A DNA stretch of 55,649 bases from Chloroflexi bacterium OHK40 (GTDB taxonomy: Bacteria; Chloroflexota; Chloroflexia; Chloroflexales; Chloroflexaceae), in NCBI GenBank assembly GCA_004367505.1, contig SFCB01000057.1, positions 1-55,649 of the forward strand. The letters are read 5' to 3'. Made by a program: the position numbers and the translations under genes. The stretch's first letter is position 1. Each line of letters opens with the position of its first letter. The notes beneath the pieces are model-generated. The model searched no databases. It was not told the DNA's origin and worked only from the letters and a program-made list of their open reading frames with translations. Positions 54,493 through 55,649 of this stretch are shown here, in pieces.

Positions 54493-55230
54493 CTACAGTT
54501 CCACGCGCAACACCAGGTTCCCGAGGCGCAGCTCGTCGCCAGTCTGCAGCGGGGCAGGCTGGCGCGGGGCGAGGCGGGCGCCGTTGAGGAAGGTCCCATT
54601 GGTGCTGTCCAGATCCTCGACCAGCAGCTGGCCCCCCTGCACGAAGAGCCGGGCGTGGCGACGGCCGACGCCGTGCTCGAGCGCGCCGTGAGGTGTGAGA
54701 TCGAGATCAGGAAAGAAGTTGCTGACGGCGTCGGCGCGACCGACCACTGCCTGCGGAGCAGAGGGGAGCGCGAGCGCGGCTCCGGCGGGGATCACGACCA
54801 GACGGGCGGGCGCCAGCGTGGCCCGTGGGGGCGGCACCGGGGATGATGGCGGAGTGACCAGCGGTGGAGTGACGAGGGGTGGAACGGAGACCGGCTGGGG
54901 CGGCGGGTAGGCCGGCTGGGGCGGCACGCCGCCGTAGGGCAGCCCGGGGGCAGCGGGTGGTGCAGGGCGCGTTGGGCCAAGCAGAGCGGCCCCACAGTTG
55001 TCGCAGAAGGCCTCACCGGGGATCACGGCGGTACCGCACTGGGGGCACACACTCGGGCCTGCCGTTGCCGTGGCGCTGGGAGCGACTGGCGGAACTGGCT
55101 GTGCCGCCTGAGGCGGAGGAGCGGCGGGCCCCTGGGCGGGCACCGGGATCATCTGGGCGCCGCACTGGTCGCAGAAGCGGGCCGACGGCGGGTTTTCAAC
55201 ACCACACTGGGGACAGAACGGCATCTCCAC
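54493..55230 (-). CDS. Zinc-ribbon and FHA-domain protein
   Basis: A 245-aa signalling adaptor. Two zinc ribbons lie near the N-terminus: FCPQCGVENPPSARFCDQCG (about 4-24) and VCPQCG...FCDNCG (about 58-80), each with two CxxC pairs. A Pro-rich linker of about 60 residues follows. The C-terminal FHA domain has the GR, RRHARL, and DSTNGTFLNG motifs used to bind phosphothreonine. It may therefore read Ser/Thr kinase output, although no kinase is nearby. A GTGGAG site and a TATAAT box (55275-55280) lie upstream. Confidence 0.93.
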   Translation of the reverse strand: MEMPFCPQCGVENPPSARFCDQCGAQMIPVPAQGPAAPPPQAAQPVPPVAPSATATAGPSVCPQCGTAVIPGEAFCDNCGAALLGPTRPAPPAAPGLPYGGVPPQPAYPPPQPVSVPPLVTPPLVTPPSSPVPPPRATLAPARLVVIPAGAALALPSAPQAVVGRADAVSNFFPDLDLTPHGALEHGVGRRHARLFVQGGQLLVEDLDSTNGTFLNGARLAPRQPAPLQTGDELRLGNLVLRVEL

Positions 55231-55274
55231 ACGACCTTTCGTGTCGGCTGCGTGGCAGCGGGCGACTTGCCCAG

Positions 55275-55280
55275 ATTATA
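55275..55280 (-). promoter_or_regulatory. TATAAT box upstream of the zinc-ribbon/FHA gene
   Basis: A perfect TATAAT lies 44 bases before the ATG at 55230. No matching -35 element is visible. Confidence 0.45.
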
Positions 55281-55454
55281 CGACAGCGCCGGCCACTCCG
55301 GCCACAGCCCTGCTGGCGCGTGGGTGGTATGAGCGGCACGATCAGCCAGGAAGGGAGTGTACCTCATCTGGGCCAGGAGCACGGCGGTGATACGGCCAGG
55401 CTCCTGCGTAGACCACCCGGGGTGTGTGGGCGCCTAAGGGTTCGTCGCAGAGGA

Positions 55455-55494
55455 AACACCACGAGACGCCCCACCCGGGACGTCTCGTGGTGTT
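55455..55494 (-). terminator. Terminator hairpin built from a GAGACGCCCC-type repeat
   Basis: Fourteen-base arms (AACACCACGAGACG and CGTCTCGTGGTGTT) pair perfectly, 22 bases after the stop codon of the partial gene. Its core GAGACGCCCC...GGGACGTCTC is a variant of the repeat at 1-150 and 50810-51033. Confidence 0.75.
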
Positions 55495-55516
55495 CAGCCG
55501 TTGATGAGCGTTGTGG

Positions 55517-55649
55517 TTACGGTGTGAAGGGGCTGGGCTCGGGCACCTCAGCCTCCACCACATCGCCGCTCACCGGGTCGACGCCGGTGTTGAGGCTGCC
55601 GTCGGCCAGCCCGGCGAAGATCTCGTCCAGCTTGGCCTGCATCGCCGGC
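55517..55649 (-). CDS. C-terminal end of an unidentified protein (partial)
   Basis: The last 44 codons of a minus-strand gene enter from the right edge. The visible part reads AKLDEIFAGLADGSLNTGVDP and then a Val/Glu/Pro-rich tail ending PEPSPFTP before TAA. The acidic Pro-rich tail is typical of secreted or surface proteins. Too little is visible to name a family. A terminator hairpin follows the stop codon. Confidence 0.65.
   Translation of the reverse strand, partial: PAMQAKLDEIFAGLADGSLNTGVDPVSGDVVEAEVPEPSPFTP

Overview
This window looks like a chromosomal stretch of a high-GC bacterium, most probably a member of the Chloroflexota (class Chloroflexia). That placement is inferred from three things: a mevalonate-pathway block with archaeal-type HMG-CoA synthase and thiolase-like genes, many lipoproteins and secreted subtilases with C-terminal repeat domains, and several families of dispersed GC-rich palindromes. 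No rRNA, tRNA, CRISPR array, integrase or intact insertion sequence was found. The genes are mostly short operons on both strands, typical of a core or lightly accessory region.

Region by region. 0.2-5.5 kb is a phosphate-linked divergon: a Tat-exported 5'-nucleotidase faces a PstS-type binding lipoprotein, a membrane histidine kinase and a single-domain response regulator, with a candidate Pho-box between them. 5.8-11.2 kb holds a patatin-like hydrolase, a membrane protein, an MgtC-type protein, a 14-TM MFS transporter and a lipoprotein. 11.4-18.9 kb is a protein-degradation block: two large secreted subtilases and a cytosolic M3 oligopeptidase. 19.1-26.5 kb carries a membrane protein/hydrolase pair, a very large GT-C-type membrane protein, a fragment of a DMT transporter, and a PHP hydrolase/DUF58 pair. 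26.7-32.4 kb has a STAS regulator, a DUF952 protein, and an rlmN, peptide-binding protein, hisS operon.

33.2-39.0 kb is the mevalonate block, all on the minus strand: class II HMG-CoA reductase, HMG-CoA synthase, a thiolase homologue whose catalytic residues are all replaced, then a DUF35 protein without zinc ligands between two Yip1-family paralogues. In archaea, thiolase, HMG-CoA synthase and DUF35 form one complex. Here the synthase keeps its catalytic residues while the other two have lost theirs. This is the most unusual signal in the window.

39.2-42 kb encodes a lipoprotein and a secreted metallopeptidase of the HExxHxxGxxD type. 42.3-44.8 kb is a pterin cluster (tandem PTPS fusion, GTP cyclohydrolase I, a small unannotated reading frame, an SDR reductase) that could make a tetrahydrobiopterin-like cofactor. 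45-50.8 kb holds response regulators, a MarR/fabI divergon, ferritin, and a divergent MoxR ATPase/DUF58 pair. 51-55.6 kb holds mscL, a small cysteine-containing protein, CBS and UspA proteins, an M24 aminopeptidase, a zinc-ribbon/FHA protein and the end of a further gene.

A recurrent regulatory feature is a TA(T/C)AAT box 6-9 bases before the start codon of several genes, which suggests leaderless mRNAs. All functional calls rest on reading motifs by eye; no database search was possible.
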